This document shows, in pieces, positions 41,352 to 50,698 of a stretch of DNA of 64,000 bases. Under the pieces are notes generated by a model. It searched no databases. It was not told where the DNA came from and worked only from the letters and a program-made list of their open reading frames with translations. Source of the DNA: Treponema sp. (lineage in GTDB: Bacteria > Spirochaetota > Spirochaetia > Treponematales > Treponemataceae); contig JAFUFU010000045.1 in NCBI GenBank assembly GCA_017469785.1, positions 62,001 to 126,000 of the forward strand, read 5' to 3'. The position numbers and the translations under genes were made by a program. Each line of letters begins with the position of its first letter. Positions within the stretch are counted from its first letter, which is position 1.

Positions 41352-41873
41352 CTATTGTTTCTCATAGTCAGAATAAGAATAATAAAATTTTCCATTTTCT
41401 ATTGTTTCTGTTTTAGAATATGGAGTACTAACTGCATACCATTTATCACCGTATAAGAAATGTGTTTTTGTAAATTCAATCGAGCCAGAATCAAAAGTGC
41501 CAGTCAGTTTGTATGTACCTTTCTCTTCCACAGTTGTTGTATCGAGATATTTTTCGACTTTACCATTTTTATTTTTGTACTCACACTCATGCTCGAAAAC
41601 AATATATGTACCGTTTTCATAAAAATATATAAAACCCTCTTTCCACATAGAAACACTATTTTCATCAATCGTCTCTGCACGTTCTTTCGCTTCTTCGTCT
41701 GAACTGTAAGAGTGATCCACATCCTTAAAACTCGCTGCAATTCCTTCTGTTGGAATTGAGCCGCTTCCAGGATTTCCGTCATTGTCATCCTCTGGATCTC
41801 CACACGAAACGAAACCAAATCCAAGTGCCGCTACCGCCGCAAGCACTGCCAATGTTTTGAAAATCTTTTTCAT
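41352..41873 (-). CDS. Small treponemal-type lipoprotein
   Basis: 173 residues with a lipoprotein signal peptide (lipobox GFVSC, Cys24), then an acidic linker (GDPEDDNDGNPGSG) and a beta-rich domain with repeated strand patterns (GFIYFYENGTYIVFE, GTYKLTG, GKFYYSYS). Short lipoproteins with an acidic spacer and lipocalin-like strands are abundant in treponemes; function unknown. Confidence 0.8.
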   Translation of the reverse strand: MKKIFKTLAVLAAVAALGFGFVSCGDPEDDNDGNPGSGSIPTEGIAASFKDVDHSYSSDEEAKERAETIDENSVSMWKEGFIYFYENGTYIVFEHECEYKNKNGKVEKYLDTTTVEEKGTYKLTGTFDSGSIEFTKTHFLYGDKWYAVSTPYSKTETIENGKFYYSYSDYEKQ

Positions 41874-42035
41874 AATAAAACCTCTTTGTAGTTTGTTTTA
41901 AAAGACATACGCCCTTTTCTAAGAAAAATATCAGATTTCAAAAAGATAGTGTTAGTGTGAACGCACAGGTTTTTAGTGCGTTTACGCACGGGTGGGAGCG
42001 AGTGTGTTGGGGGGCATGTCTTTGTGAATCTTTTG

Positions 42036-42064
42036 TTGAAAAAACGAATATGCTGTGCTATATT
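42036..42064 (+). promoter_or_regulatory. Promoter of the antitoxin-like gene
   Basis: TTGAAA (42036-42041), a spacer of 17 and TATATT (42059-42064), 20 bases before the ATG at 42085. An inverted GTGCGTTTACGCAC hairpin lies about 65 bases upstream. Confidence 0.7.
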
Positions 42065-42084
42065 GAAGTTAAGGGGGTGTCAGA

Positions 42085-42324
42085 ATGCCTTTTGCAGTTT
42101 TGGAAAAACAGATAAATGCGTTGCCATATGAAGCACAGCAGGAAGTCGCGCATTATGTTGGCTATTTATATTCAATTTACAACGCCAAAAAAAAGCAGCA
42201 GTCTGTCTCAGAGCGCATAAATGCATTCATGAAAGCTAATCCTGACGCATTTAATGAATTTGAATCTGTGCAAAATGCAGGCCTGGAATCAATTCGGGAG
42301 CTTACAAAAAATGATTCGTGGTGA
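42085..42324 (+). CDS. Antitoxin-like small protein (DUF2281-like start)
   Basis: 79 residues with a good ribosome-binding site (AAGGGGGTG). The N-terminal LEKQINALPYEAQQEVAHYVGYL resembles DUF2281/short antitoxin proteins. Its end overlaps by 14 bases the start of a mazF remnant, the usual layout of a toxin-antitoxin pair. The toxin is broken, so this antitoxin appears orphaned. Confidence 0.65.
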   Translation: MPFAVLEKQINALPYEAQQEVAHYVGYLYSIYNAKKKQQSVSERINAFMKANPDAFNEFESVQNAGLESIRELTKNDSW

Positions 42325-42452
42325 GATATGGTGGGTTGATTTCGGCATTCCGTTTGGCACATATGTTGCTTACTGCTGATGAAACAGCTCTTACAAAAGA
42401 TTCAGTTGCCGTTACGCCTCAGATTACCGTAATTGACAGGGCACGACTGTAA
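42311..42452 (+). pseudogene. mazF/pemK toxin gene with internal deletion and frameshift
   Basis: It begins MIRGEIWWVDFGIPFGT, the signature start of MazF/PemK endoribonucleases, then after a lost section continues in another frame as LLTADETALTKDSVAVTP and QITVIDRARL-stop, matching the C-terminal half of MazF (KDSVVNVSQLVTIDRERL-like). About 40 central residues are missing. Confidence 0.8.
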
Positions 42453-42474
42453 GGACAGCAATCGCGCGGTGGAT

Positions 42475-42612
42475 ATGACCGAATTGATAAAATACATTGA
42501 CGCAGTTTTGCCAGAGCGAAGCCGAAAAACCTATCTGCATGAGCAAAAAGCACGGGTAAAAATCGGCGGAAACAGCGACACGGTGCTTCTGCCCCTCACG
42601 GAAAGCAAATAA
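42475..42612 (+). other. Short open frame, possible gene remnant
   Basis: 46 codons (MTELIKYIDAVLPERSRKTY, then LHEQKARVKIGG). It may be the tail of a further decayed gene or a short real protein. There is no clear ribosome-binding site and I do not recognise it. Confidence 0.3.
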
Positions 42613-42633
42613 ATAATCTTGTAATAGGTGATT

Positions 42634-42960
42634 CTAAACTTCCCTTTCCAATATCGTCTCACAATCCCGCCGTGCATACAGAACGCGCACAATACGAATC
42701 TGCTTGTTTTCGCCTTGCTCGTCAACTACATAAAAGACTTTAAAATTCTTAACGAGCAAAAATCTGAAACCATAATTTGAAAGGAATCTATCTTGAACAG
42801 GAGTGCCACTGAACGGATGTTTTTCCAATGAAGAAATTTCCCGCGTAAACAAGTCGGCGAGATTTGAAGCGGCACTGGGATTTTGAAGAGAATCTTTTAT
42901 ATAGAACAAAATCTCTTTTATGTCTGCTTTCGCTGATTCAGAAATTTCGATTGCGTTCAT
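42634..42960 (-). CDS. RelE/ParE-superfamily toxin
   Basis: 108 residues with the ParE-like start IEISESAKADIKEILFYI, the SSLEKHPFSGTPV turn and the C-terminal FLLVKNFKVFYVVDEQ and RIVRVLYARRDCE strands. It either cuts mRNA on the ribosome (RelE-like) or poisons gyrase (ParE-like); the RVLYARRD ending favours the ParE/YoeB-like group. It abuts the antitoxin gene upstream (overlap of one base). Confidence 0.88.
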   Translation of the reverse strand: MNAIEISESAKADIKEILFYIKDSLQNPSAASNLADLFTREISSLEKHPFSGTPVQDRFLSNYGFRFLLVKNFKVFYVVDEQGENKQIRIVRVLYARRDCETILEREV

Positions 42961-43229
42961 TAAATCCCCAGTTCGCTTCGAATATTGTGCATTGCGGTAT
43001 CGAAAGGCTCGTGCTTTCCGTTCTGAAAATCTTTTAAGCCCTCTGCGAGTTTTGAATACAAATCAAGTTTTCCCAAAAGAATATCATATTGAGCGATGCT
43101 CATAACTGCCAAGTCGCCCTGCCCATTCTTCGTGATGAAAACAGGCTCGTTTGTTGTATGACAATAATTTGAAATTTCAGCGTATTTGTTGCGTAAATCG
43201 GCACTTGCCCTAATTGCTGGCATATTCAC
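42960..43229 (-). CDS. Phd/YefM-family antitoxin
   Basis: 89 residues with the Phd/YefM layout: SADLRNKYAEISNYCHTTNEP (DNA-binding/dimerisation), then PVFITKNGQGDLAVMSIAQYD, then a toxin-binding C-terminal helix. It comes first in the operon with the toxin gene, as expected for autoregulation. Confidence 0.9.
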   Translation of the reverse strand: MNMPAIRASADLRNKYAEISNYCHTTNEPVFITKNGQGDLAVMSIAQYDILLGKLDLYSKLAEGLKDFQNGKHEPFDTAMHNIRSELGI

Positions 43230-43302
43230 CTCATTTAAAAATCTATCGTAATTATATCATAATTTGCGTATAGGACAAGAGTTTCAGATAAAAAATACAA
43301 AA

Positions 43303-43335
43303 AAAACTCGACCAAGAATCTCTCAGTCGAGTTTT
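43303..43335. terminator. Bidirectional terminator between the toxin-antitoxin operon and purL
   Basis: AAAACTCGAC/GTCGAGTTTT stem, with an A-run before and T-run after. It lies downstream of purL (minus strand). Confidence 0.8.
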
Positions 43336-43342
43336 GCATTTC

Positions 43343-43412
43343 CGTCATTGCGAGCGAAGCGAAGCAATCTTTCACTTTTAACAAAGATTCTTCGCTTACG
43401 CTCAGAATGACG
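43343..43412. repeat. Palindromic interspersed repeat
   Basis: CGTCATTGCGAGCG on the left pairs imperfectly with CGCTCAGAATGACG on the right across 70 bases. The left and right sequences (CGTCATTGCGAGCGAAGCG, and ATTCTTCGCTTACGCTCAG) belong to a repeat type widespread in bacteria. No gene is in the 195-base space. Confidence 0.7.
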
Positions 43413-43425
43413 ACCTGATTACGCG

Positions 43426-46400
43426 TTACCCGAAATAACGGACTCCCGCTCTAAACAAATTCTGGCATGAATTCGCTTCCTTGTTGCAGGCGATGTTCTT
43501 GATCAAATCCTCTGTGTAGCCGCCGATGCCAACCGTTCTCTCTGAGTGGCCCATTTTACCCAAGACCAGGCCGTCCGGGCTTGTGAGGCCTTCGATTGCG
43601 AATGCTGAGCCGTTGGGGTTTTCTGGCTCAATCATGGTCGGCTTGCCGTCTTCCGTGCAGTACTGGCTGTAGACCTGTCCTTTTTCGAACAATTCTTTTG
43701 CGAGCTGCTCAGAAATGAAGATTTTGCCTTCACCGTGGCTTACCGGAATATAATGCGGTTTTTCTTCGAGTACAGAAGCGTCCAAAGCCCAAGGAGAAGC
43801 GGCGCTTACCATGCGGGTCCATACAACGCGGCTAATGTGCCGGTGGATGTCGTTGAATGTAAGTGTCGGTGTCTCTGCGCTTGGCTCAGTGATTTTTCCG
43901 TATGGAACGAGACCTGTTTTAATCAAGGCCTGGAAGCCGTTACAGATACCGAGGACGAGGTTCTTCTTGCTTTCGAGGTGAGCGGTGATTGCGTCTGAGA
44001 TTCGTTTTTCTCGGATTACATTTGCGATGAATTTTCCGCTTCCGTCCGGCTCGTCACCGGCAGAGAAACCGCCTGCGAATGCTACAATCTGCGCTTTTTC
44101 AATCTCGGCCTTGAAGGCTTCCAGAGATTCTTCCAGATCTTTTGGAGTGCGGTTCTTGAAGACGAGGATGTGTGAGTCAGCACCTGCAAGGTTGAATGCT
44201 CGTGCCATGTCGTACTCACAGTTTGTGCCAGGGAATACAGGAACGATTACCCGTGGTTTTGCCTTGCTTGAATCGAGTGTTGTGAATGTACTTGCTTTTG
44301 CTCGTGCTTCGCCCAAAGATGCGTGCTCTGCTTTTGCCCAATCCGGGAGATTTTCTTCTTTTTTAACAGAAGAAACTGGCGGGAATACTTTTGCAAGTTT
44401 AGATTCCCATGCTTCGTAGAGGTCAGAAAGCTTGATTTCTGCTTTTGGAAGCGGAGCAACACCCTTCATTTCGAATGAAATAATCGGATCTTTCTGTGTG
44501 TTACCGATTCGGATTACAGTTGTGTTCACGAATTCGCCGTTCTCGAACTTGTCATCGTCTGTCTCAACGATGATTGAGCCGTACTGCGGTGTGAAAAGGT
44601 CGGCGATTGTGTCGTTTGCGTTGCGATGGAAGCCGATGATTGTTGCACTTGTCGGAATCTGTGTGAGCTGAACGCCGATTTTGTTTCCGAATGCCATCTT
44701 TGTGACAGCTTCGGCAATTCCGCCTGCTCCAACCGGGTACATAGCGTTGATTTTACCAGCTTTGTTAAGCTCGTAAAGTGCGTTTGAGTTCTTTTTGAAT
44801 GCTTCCCAGTCCGGGGCGAGTTCTTTTGAATATGGAATCTGAACGAGATAGATGTAGCTTCCGCTCTTTTTGAATGAGCCTGACTGAACATTCTTTGCCT
44901 CGTCGTGTGCTACTGCGAAAGAAACGAGTGTGTGAGGAACATTGATGTGCTCGAAAGTTCCGCTCATTGAATCTTTACCGCCAATTGAAGCACAACCCAT
45001 CTCACGCTGAGCATCGATTGAGCCTAAAAGGGCTGCTGCAGGGTAGCCCCAGGTCTTTTCGCTGACTGCGCGGCCGAAGAATTCCTGATAGCTCATGCGG
45101 CTTGTGTCAGCCTTACCGCCGATACAAGTGATTTTTGCAAGAGAAGAAAGGATTGCTGTCTGAGCGCCGTGCCATGGAGACCACTGAGCAACACGAGGAT
45201 CGTAGCCGTAAGACATGAGTGAGACAGTTGAAGTCTCGCGAGGTGAAATGACTGGAATTTTTGCCGACATAGCACATTCCGGGGTTCCCTGATACTTTCC
45301 GCCGAACGGAAAGAGAACTGTGCTAGCGCCGATTGAGCCGTCGAATCGTTCCTGAAGACCACGCTGAGAACAACATGCCAAATCCCGGATATTTTCGATG
45401 AATGCGTCTTTAATCTGCTCTGCGCTTGGTTGCTCGCCGCCTGCCTCGCCGGTTGCGCTTGCACATTTGCCCAAAACTTTTGCGACAGAATCAAGCGGCT
45501 TAACGAGCGGTGAATCATGCGGTTCTGCAGGAGACTCGATAGAAGCTTTTGCAACATGAACGGCACCAGCCGAATCAAGGAATGAGCGGTCAAGGTCAAC
45601 GATTGTCTTTCCCCGCCATTTCATGGTGAGTTTGTTCTTGCTTGTGACGGTTGCCACGACGACGGCGTTCAGGTTTTCGTCATTACAGTATTTGATGAAT
45701 TTATCTACATCGCCTTTTCGGACGACAACGGCCATTCGTTCCTGTGATTCAGAAATTGCAAGCTCTGTTCCGTTCAAGCCTTCGTACTTCTTTGGAACAG
45801 CGTCAAGATTAATGTCCAGTCCCGGGGCAAGCTCGCCCACAGCAACAGAAACACCGCCTGCACCAAAGTCGTTTGAACGGCGAATCATGTGGCTTACTTC
45901 AGGATTTCGGAAAAGACGCTGAATTTTTCGCTCTTCAACGGCATTTCCCTTCTGAACTTCGGCCGCCGCTGTAGTAACTGATTTTTCTGTGTGGACTTTT
46001 GATGAGCCTGTAGCTCCACCGATACCGTCTCGTCCTGTTCCTCCGCCAAGAAGAATGATGATGTCACCTTCTTCCGGAGTCTCGCGCATTACGGTCTTGT
46101 AAGGAGAAGCCGCGATTACAGCACCCAATTCCATTCGTTTTGCCACGAATCCCGGATGATAGACTTCTGTTACCTGACCTGTGGTCAAGCCAATCTGGTT
46201 TCCGTAAGAAGAAAATCCCTGGGCAGCCTCGCGGCAGATTTTCATCTGAGGGAGTTTACCGTGCAAAGTCTCGCTCAAAGGAACTGTTGGATCGGCCGCA
46301 CCAGTTACGCGCATTGACTGGTAAACCCAGCTTCGGCCTGAAAGAGGGTCACGGATTGCGCCACCGATACAAGTTGCAGCACCACCGAAAGGCTCGATTT

Positions 46401-47448
46401 CTGTAGGGTGGTTGTGTGTTTCGTTTTTAAACTGAAGAAGCCACTGCTCGACTTCTTCTTTACCCTCTGGAAGAGGATTTCCCTTTTCGTCAGTGGTGTA
46501 GTGAACATCGATGAAAATAGAGCAGGCGTTGTTTTCCTCGCTTACTTCCATGTCGTCCAGCATACCGTGCTTGCGCAGATATTTTCCGCCGATTGTAGCC
46601 ATGTCCATGAGGGTGAGAGGCTTGTCCTTTCGTTTCGCATAGATGTCTGTGTGCATGGCCTCGTAATTTTTGAGGGATTCTTTGAAAAGTTTGGCGTAAG
46701 GACCTTTTTCGATTTTGATGTCTTTAAGAACAGTGTTGAAAGTGGTGTGACGGCAGTGGTCAGACCAGTAAGTGTCAAGAACGCGGATTTCAGTTTCGGT
46801 CGGGTCGCGCTTGATAGACTTGAAGTAATCCTGCAAGAATTGAATGTCGGCCAAATCCATAGCCAGACCCATCTTTTCGCGGTAAGCGTCCAGCTCCTTT
46901 TTATTGTAGGAAATGAATCCTTCAACTGTGGGAATGTCGCCCGGAACTTCGGTTTTCATTTCAAGGGTTTCAGGAATTTCAGCTTTTGCAAGGCGGGAAT
47001 CGACAGGGTTAATAAGATATTTCTGGATGCGGGCCACTTCATCGGCAGAAACGCTGCCAGAAAGAATGACCATTTTCGCACATCGGACGCGGGGAGGCTC
47101 AGTGCCGACAGTAGCCGTAGAACGCATAGACTCGCGCAAAAGTGAAAGACACTGCTCGGCAGAATCCGCACGCTGGTCGTACTGACCCGGCAAATATTCC
47201 CAGATAATCACAGTGTCGGCGGGGTCTGTTGCAAGCTCAGTGTAGACAACCGAATCGCTCTGAGGCTCAGAGAAGATTCGCAAAGCCGCCATTTTTGAGA
47301 CATCTTCAGAAGTGTTCTCGATGTCATAGCGGTTGAAATAACGCACTCCCTTTACAGAAGAAATGCCCAAAAATCCATTGATTTCACCCAAAATGCTGGC
47401 CGCTTCGCTCTGGAAGCCCGGCTTACGCTCTACATAAATACGAAACAT
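43426..47448 (-). CDS. purL: Phosphoribosylformylglycinamidine synthase, large single-chain form
   Basis: 1340 residues: N-terminal linker domain, two AIR-synthase-like halves (HHCRHTTFNT-type motif DHCRHTTFNT near 232; ETHNHPTEIEPFGGAATCIGG), ATP-site loops (GGGTGRDGIGG) and a C-terminal class I glutamine amidotransferase (GTNCEYDMARAFNLAGAD; nucleophile Cys in GICNGFQALI; SHGEGK). It converts FGAR with glutamine and ATP to FGAM in purine synthesis. Size matches the fused PurL of proteobacteria rather than the PurS/Q/L complex. A divergent remnant of the same type lies at 35850-35931. Confidence 0.97.
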   Translation of the reverse strand: MFRIYVERKPGFQSEAASILGEINGFLGISSVKGVRYFNRYDIENTSEDVSKMAALRIFSEPQSDSVVYTELATDPADTVIIWEYLPGQYDQRADSAEQCLSLLRESMRSTATVGTEPPRVRCAKMVILSGSVSADEVARIQKYLINPVDSRLAKAEIPETLEMKTEVPGDIPTVEGFISYNKKELDAYREKMGLAMDLADIQFLQDYFKSIKRDPTETEIRVLDTYWSDHCRHTTFNTVLKDIKIEKGPYAKLFKESLKNYEAMHTDIYAKRKDKPLTLMDMATIGGKYLRKHGMLDDMEVSEENNACSIFIDVHYTTDEKGNPLPEGKEEVEQWLLQFKNETHNHPTEIEPFGGAATCIGGAIRDPLSGRSWVYQSMRVTGAADPTVPLSETLHGKLPQMKICREAAQGFSSYGNQIGLTTGQVTEVYHPGFVAKRMELGAVIAASPYKTVMRETPEEGDIIILLGGGTGRDGIGGATGSSKVHTEKSVTTAAAEVQKGNAVEERKIQRLFRNPEVSHMIRRSNDFGAGGVSVAVGELAPGLDINLDAVPKKYEGLNGTELAISESQERMAVVVRKGDVDKFIKYCNDENLNAVVVATVTSKNKLTMKWRGKTIVDLDRSFLDSAGAVHVAKASIESPAEPHDSPLVKPLDSVAKVLGKCASATGEAGGEQPSAEQIKDAFIENIRDLACCSQRGLQERFDGSIGASTVLFPFGGKYQGTPECAMSAKIPVISPRETSTVSLMSYGYDPRVAQWSPWHGAQTAILSSLAKITCIGGKADTSRMSYQEFFGRAVSEKTWGYPAAALLGSIDAQREMGCASIGGKDSMSGTFEHINVPHTLVSFAVAHDEAKNVQSGSFKKSGSYIYLVQIPYSKELAPDWEAFKKNSNALYELNKAGKINAMYPVGAGGIAEAVTKMAFGNKIGVQLTQIPTSATIIGFHRNANDTIADLFTPQYGSIIVETDDDKFENGEFVNTTVIRIGNTQKDPIISFEMKGVAPLPKAEIKLSDLYEAWESKLAKVFPPVSSVKKEENLPDWAKAEHASLGEARAKASTFTTLDSSKAKPRVIVPVFPGTNCEYDMARAFNLAGADSHILVFKNRTPKDLEESLEAFKAEIEKAQIVAFAGGFSAGDEPDGSGKFIANVIREKRISDAITAHLESKKNLVLGICNGFQALIKTGLVPYGKITEPSAETPTLTFNDIHRHISRVVWTRMVSAASPWALDASVLEEKPHYIPVSHGEGKIFISEQLAKELFEKGQVYSQYCTEDGKPTMIEPENPNGSAFAIEGLTSPDGLVLGKMGHSERTVGIGGYTEDLIKNIACNKEANSCQNLFRAGVRYFG

Positions 47449-47566
47449 TTTATTATTGTAGTGATTTGCAGATGTTTTTGGAAGATAAAAGGGGCGTGGG
47501 GAAAAAAGAAACCTTTACAGTAGCGTTTGAAACATCTGTGCAGGAAACGCAATAGCAAATCTGAAG

Positions 47567-47764
47567 GTGCAGGCAGAATATGAAAAAAGGCAAGCGGAAA
47601 AATGGAACAAAATTTTTGCAGATTTGCTCGATTATTTTAATACAATAGAAAAAGAAATTTGGATTGATTTAAAAGACCTTCCTGATGATTCCGATTTTTT
47701 AGGAATTTGCGCTGTTCCTTGCCTGTCGGGGGCGAAAAATACTCTGGCAAAGTTCCTGTGCTAA
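47567..47764 (+). other. Decayed open frame upstream of the AAA/nuclease gene
   Basis: A GTG start gives KWNKIFADLLDYFNTIEKEI followed by WIDLKDLPDDSDF, then the frame ends. A related coding-like frame continues in another register as GGEKYSGKVPVLKSIATLWK before a stop, and a third frame precedes it. Taken together, 47480-47860 looks like a degraded gene. Nothing else is seen in the gap between purL and the next gene. Confidence 0.35.
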
Positions 47765-47893
47765 AAAGCATCGCAACGCTCTGGAAAGATGAAAGTCTGT
47801 TTTGCGGATAACGGTAATAGGCTTAGATTTGATAAAGAAGCATATAAAGGGGTAAATTAGGCTCTGCGAGGAGATTTTTTCTATATTGTATGC

Positions 47894-47899
47894 TATAAT
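47894..47899 (+). promoter_or_regulatory. -10 box, leaderless type, for the AAA/nuclease gene
   Basis: A perfect TATAAT ending six bases before the ATG at 47906; no ribosome-binding site. The -35 is weak. Confidence 0.45.
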
Positions 47900-47905
47900 A
47901 TCTTC

Positions 47906-49501
47906 ATGGCTCAGATACGAAAACTGCCCATCGGCATTCAGGATTTTGAAAAACTCCGCGAAAACAATTTTGTCTATGTTGATAAAACAGCCTATGTCTA
48001 TAATCTTGTCAAAAACGAAGTTCCCTGCTTTTTAAGCCGCCCCCGCCGTTTCGGAAAGAGCCTGCTCCTCTCCACGATTGAAGCCTACTTTCTTGGAAAA
48101 AAAGAGCTTTTTGAGGGATTAGCCATTAGTGAGCTGGAAAAGGACAATCCAAAGGCCTGGCAGGCCTACCCCGTGCTGAAATTCTCCCTTGCCGCCGGGG
48201 AATTTACAAAGAGAGAGGGCTTGAGAGGCCAGCTGGAGGGAACGCTTTCTGATTTTGAAAAGAAATATAATTTACCTGCTATTGACGATACCCTTCCCAG
48301 AAGATTTGAAGGCGCATTAAAAAACGCATGTGAAAAAACCGGCAGGAAAGTCGTCGTCCTCGTGGATGAGTATGACAATCCGCTTTTGAAAAACATCGGC
48401 GAGAACGAGGAGCAGGAAAAGGCCAACCGAGCCCTTTACAAGGGATTTTTTGCCGTCCTCAAAGACTGCGACGCCTACCTCCGTTTTGTGCTTTTTACCG
48501 GTGTGACAAAATTCAGCAAGGTCTCCATTTTCTCTGATTTGAACCAGCTGAACGATATTTCCCTGAACAGGGATTTTGACGCAATCTGCGGCATCACTCA
48601 GGAAGAGCTTGAGGCCAATTTTGTCCCTGAAATCGACACGCTGGCTCAGGAATGGGGATTTTCCCACGAAGAGTGCCTTGCAGAATTAAAACGCATGTAC
48701 GACGGCTATCATTTCTGTATGCCGTCAAAAGACATTTACAATCCTTTCAGCCTGCTTAATGCTTTCAATGAGCGGAAATTCGGCGCATACTGGTTTGCCA
48801 CAGGCACGCCGACATTTTTGATTAAAAAACTCACCGACATCAACTTCAATCCAAAAGCCTTCGAGGAGACGGTGAAAATCTCCGAGTCGGAAATAAAAGA
48901 CTACCGGCCTGAAAACCCCGACCCGGTTCCTCTTTTATATCAAAGCGGCTACCTGACCATCAAAAATTGGAATCCAAGGCAGCTTTCCTACAAAGTTGGT
49001 TTTCCAAATGCGGAAGTAAAATACGGATTTCTAAACGCCCTCGCCCCGGCCTACCTGCATGTGGAGGATAAGCCCGCCCCCTTCAACATCGATTTGCTGG
49101 ACGACGCGGTGGAAGAAGGAGACACTGACGGAATCAGGAAATGGTTCACAGCCCTCCTTGCCTTGCTGCCCTATCCCGCGGGAAGCGAAAGGGAGACGCT
49201 CACCGAGCAGAATTTCCAGAACGTGATTTTCATCTCCCTGCTGGTTTTGGGAAAATACGTGCGCACGGAAGTCCACTCTGCACTGAGGCGGGCGGACTGC
49301 ATCATCGAAACGCCGGAATATGTCTATCTTTTTGAATTCAAGCGCGACGGCACGGCAAAAGAAGCCCTGGCTCAGATTGAAAATCAGGAGTATGCAAAGA
49401 CTTATGAGGCGGATTCGCGGAAAATCTTTAAAATCGGGGTGAATTTCTCCAGCGAAAAGAGAAACATCACGGAATGGGAAGTGGCGGAAAAATCCTCGTA
49501 A
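47906..49501 (+). CDS. AAA-ATPase-like protein with C-terminal PD-(D/E)XK nuclease domain (DUF1703 type)
   Basis: 531 residues. The start (LPIGIQDFEKLRENNFVYVD), an unusual Walker A (RPRRFGKSLLLS near 47) and Walker B (VVVLVDEYDNPLL near 147) define the AAA-ATPase-like family PF09820. The last 100 residues contain the nuclease core (VYLFEFKRDGTAKEALAQIE near 470, with E-x-K). Such genes occur in many copies in Bacteroidetes, Treponema and other gut bacteria, sometimes as phage-defence or selfish-element candidates; the role is not known. It sits between decayed frames. Confidence 0.85.
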   Translation: MAQIRKLPIGIQDFEKLRENNFVYVDKTAYVYNLVKNEVPCFLSRPRRFGKSLLLSTIEAYFLGKKELFEGLAISELEKDNPKAWQAYPVLKFSLAAGEFTKREGLRGQLEGTLSDFEKKYNLPAIDDTLPRRFEGALKNACEKTGRKVVVLVDEYDNPLLKNIGENEEQEKANRALYKGFFAVLKDCDAYLRFVLFTGVTKFSKVSIFSDLNQLNDISLNRDFDAICGITQEELEANFVPEIDTLAQEWGFSHEECLAELKRMYDGYHFCMPSKDIYNPFSLLNAFNERKFGAYWFATGTPTFLIKKLTDINFNPKAFEETVKISESEIKDYRPENPDPVPLLYQSGYLTIKNWNPRQLSYKVGFPNAEVKYGFLNALAPAYLHVEDKPAPFNIDLLDDAVEEGDTDGIRKWFTALLALLPYPAGSERETLTEQNFQNVIFISLLVLGKYVRTEVHSALRRADCIIETPEYVYLFEFKRDGTAKEALAQIENQEYAKTYEADSRKIFKIGVNFSSEKRNITEWEVAEKSS

Positions 49502-49551
49502 GAATTGCTTTGCGCCTCCTAAAATGATTGTACTGCCGTTTAATCTCAATC

Positions 49552-49647
49552 CTTGATTCAAGGGAGCATTGCTGGGTTGAGCTTGACGACCTGATTCCCG
49601 GCACGGACATGACATTTTTGGACTGGTTTAAAAGCGTGGCGGAATAA
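49552..49647 (+). pseudogene. C-terminal gene fragment
   Basis: A start-less frame reads LDSREHCWVELDDLIPGTDM and TFLDWFKSVAE-stop. The family is not recognised. It shows that another gene has been cut between the AAA/nuclease gene and hisG. Nothing else is seen in 49502-49759 except the terminator. Confidence 0.45.
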
Positions 49648-49676
49648 GAGATGGAGTGCCTGCAAATCTCTTTTTT
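49646..49676 (+). terminator. Rho-independent terminator before hisG
   Basis: AAGAGAT pairs with ATCTCTT, followed by six T. Confidence 0.7.
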
Positions 49677-49759
49677 ATTGTTCATAAATTTTGTATACTA
49701 TGAAAAAATACTGACTGCCGCGCGTAAAAACATTTGGCGTCTGTGGCAAAAAAAGGACA

Positions 49760-50638
49760 ATGGAAATGGATAAACTTAGAATATTGTTGGCAAAAGGCAG
49801 AATCTACGAGTCTGTTTATGAGCTTTTGAGCGACGTGGGCATTTCCCTCAAACTTGCTGACCGCACATATTTTCCGAGCACCAATCAGGACGATTTGGCT
49901 TTTCAGGTTGTAAAACCACAGATTGCAAGCGCTCTTCTGGCCTCAAACAAGGCGGACGTGGGATTTTCCGGCAAAGACTGGGTTTACGAGAACGGCGTTC
50001 AGGACGGAGTTGAGGAAATCATGGATTTAGGATTTGACCCCGTAAGAATCGTAGCCGCGATTCCAAACACTGTTGATTTTGAGGATTTGATTCAGAAGCC
50101 GGTCACAATCGCCACTGAATATCAGACTCTCAGCAAAAAATGGGTCGATGAAAAAAAGATTGACGGAACGATTTTCCGTACTTGGGGAACCAGCGAGGGT
50201 TTCGTTCAGGACAACGAAGATTCCCTTGCTCAGATTTTGATTGACAACACTTCCACAGGCTCAAGCCTGCGCGCAAACAACCTCAAAATCGTTGACACAC
50301 TCATGACTTCTTCAACGAGGATGTATGCCTCAAAAGAAGCCCTCAAGGACCCGGAGAAAAAGCAGAAAATCATGGAGCTGAAAATGCTCTTCGAGTCGGT
50401 CTTGAACGCCCGTGGCAGGGTAATGCTTGAAATGAACGTGGCAAAAGACAAATTCGACGGACTGATTAAGGCTCTTCCCTCAATGAAAAGCCCCACAGTC
50501 AGCCCCCTCTTCGGCGACGACGGCTATGCGGTCAAAATCGCAGTCAAAAAGAGCGAAGTCCCCACCCTGCTGCCAAAATTGCAGTCCCTGGGTGCTACGG
50601 ACATCCTTGAATACGCATTGCGCAAAGTCGTGAGGTAA
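49760..50638 (+). CDS. hisG: ATP phosphoribosyltransferase, long form
   Basis: 292 residues. The catalytic part has KGRIYESVYELL at the start, GFSGKDWV and the PRPP loop EDNEDSLAQILIDNTSTGSS (the latter near 155). The last 75 residues form the regulatory HisG_C domain that binds histidine, so the enzyme should be feedback-inhibited and independent of HisZ. It makes phosphoribosyl-ATP, the first step of histidine synthesis. The ATG at 49760 or 49766 could be used (AGGACA upstream). Confidence 0.93.
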   Translation: MEMDKLRILLAKGRIYESVYELLSDVGISLKLADRTYFPSTNQDDLAFQVVKPQIASALLASNKADVGFSGKDWVYENGVQDGVEEIMDLGFDPVRIVAAIPNTVDFEDLIQKPVTIATEYQTLSKKWVDEKKIDGTIFRTWGTSEGFVQDNEDSLAQILIDNTSTGSSLRANNLKIVDTLMTSSTRMYASKEALKDPEKKQKIMELKMLFESVLNARGRVMLEMNVAKDKFDGLIKALPSMKSPTVSPLFGDDGYAVKIAVKKSEVPTLLPKLQSLGATDILEYALRKVVR

Positions 50639-50640
50639 AA

Positions 50641-50674
50641 AAATCCACAGATGTGCACAGATTTCCACAGATTG
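50641..50674 (+). repeat. Left flanking repeat of the GxxExxY cassette
   Basis: Three CCACAGAT/GCACAGAT-like units in a row after hisG. Its reverse complement (ATCTGTGxxATCTGTGGAT) occurs at 51100-51119 on the other side of the gene. Confidence 0.7.
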
Positions 50675-50698
50675 TAAAATTAAAATACGGAGATTTTG

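Noticed and set aside
43343..43412. A member of the E or R family
   Set aside because: It shares neither the GGA loops nor the GGCGTT ends; it belongs to a different, widespread palindromic type.
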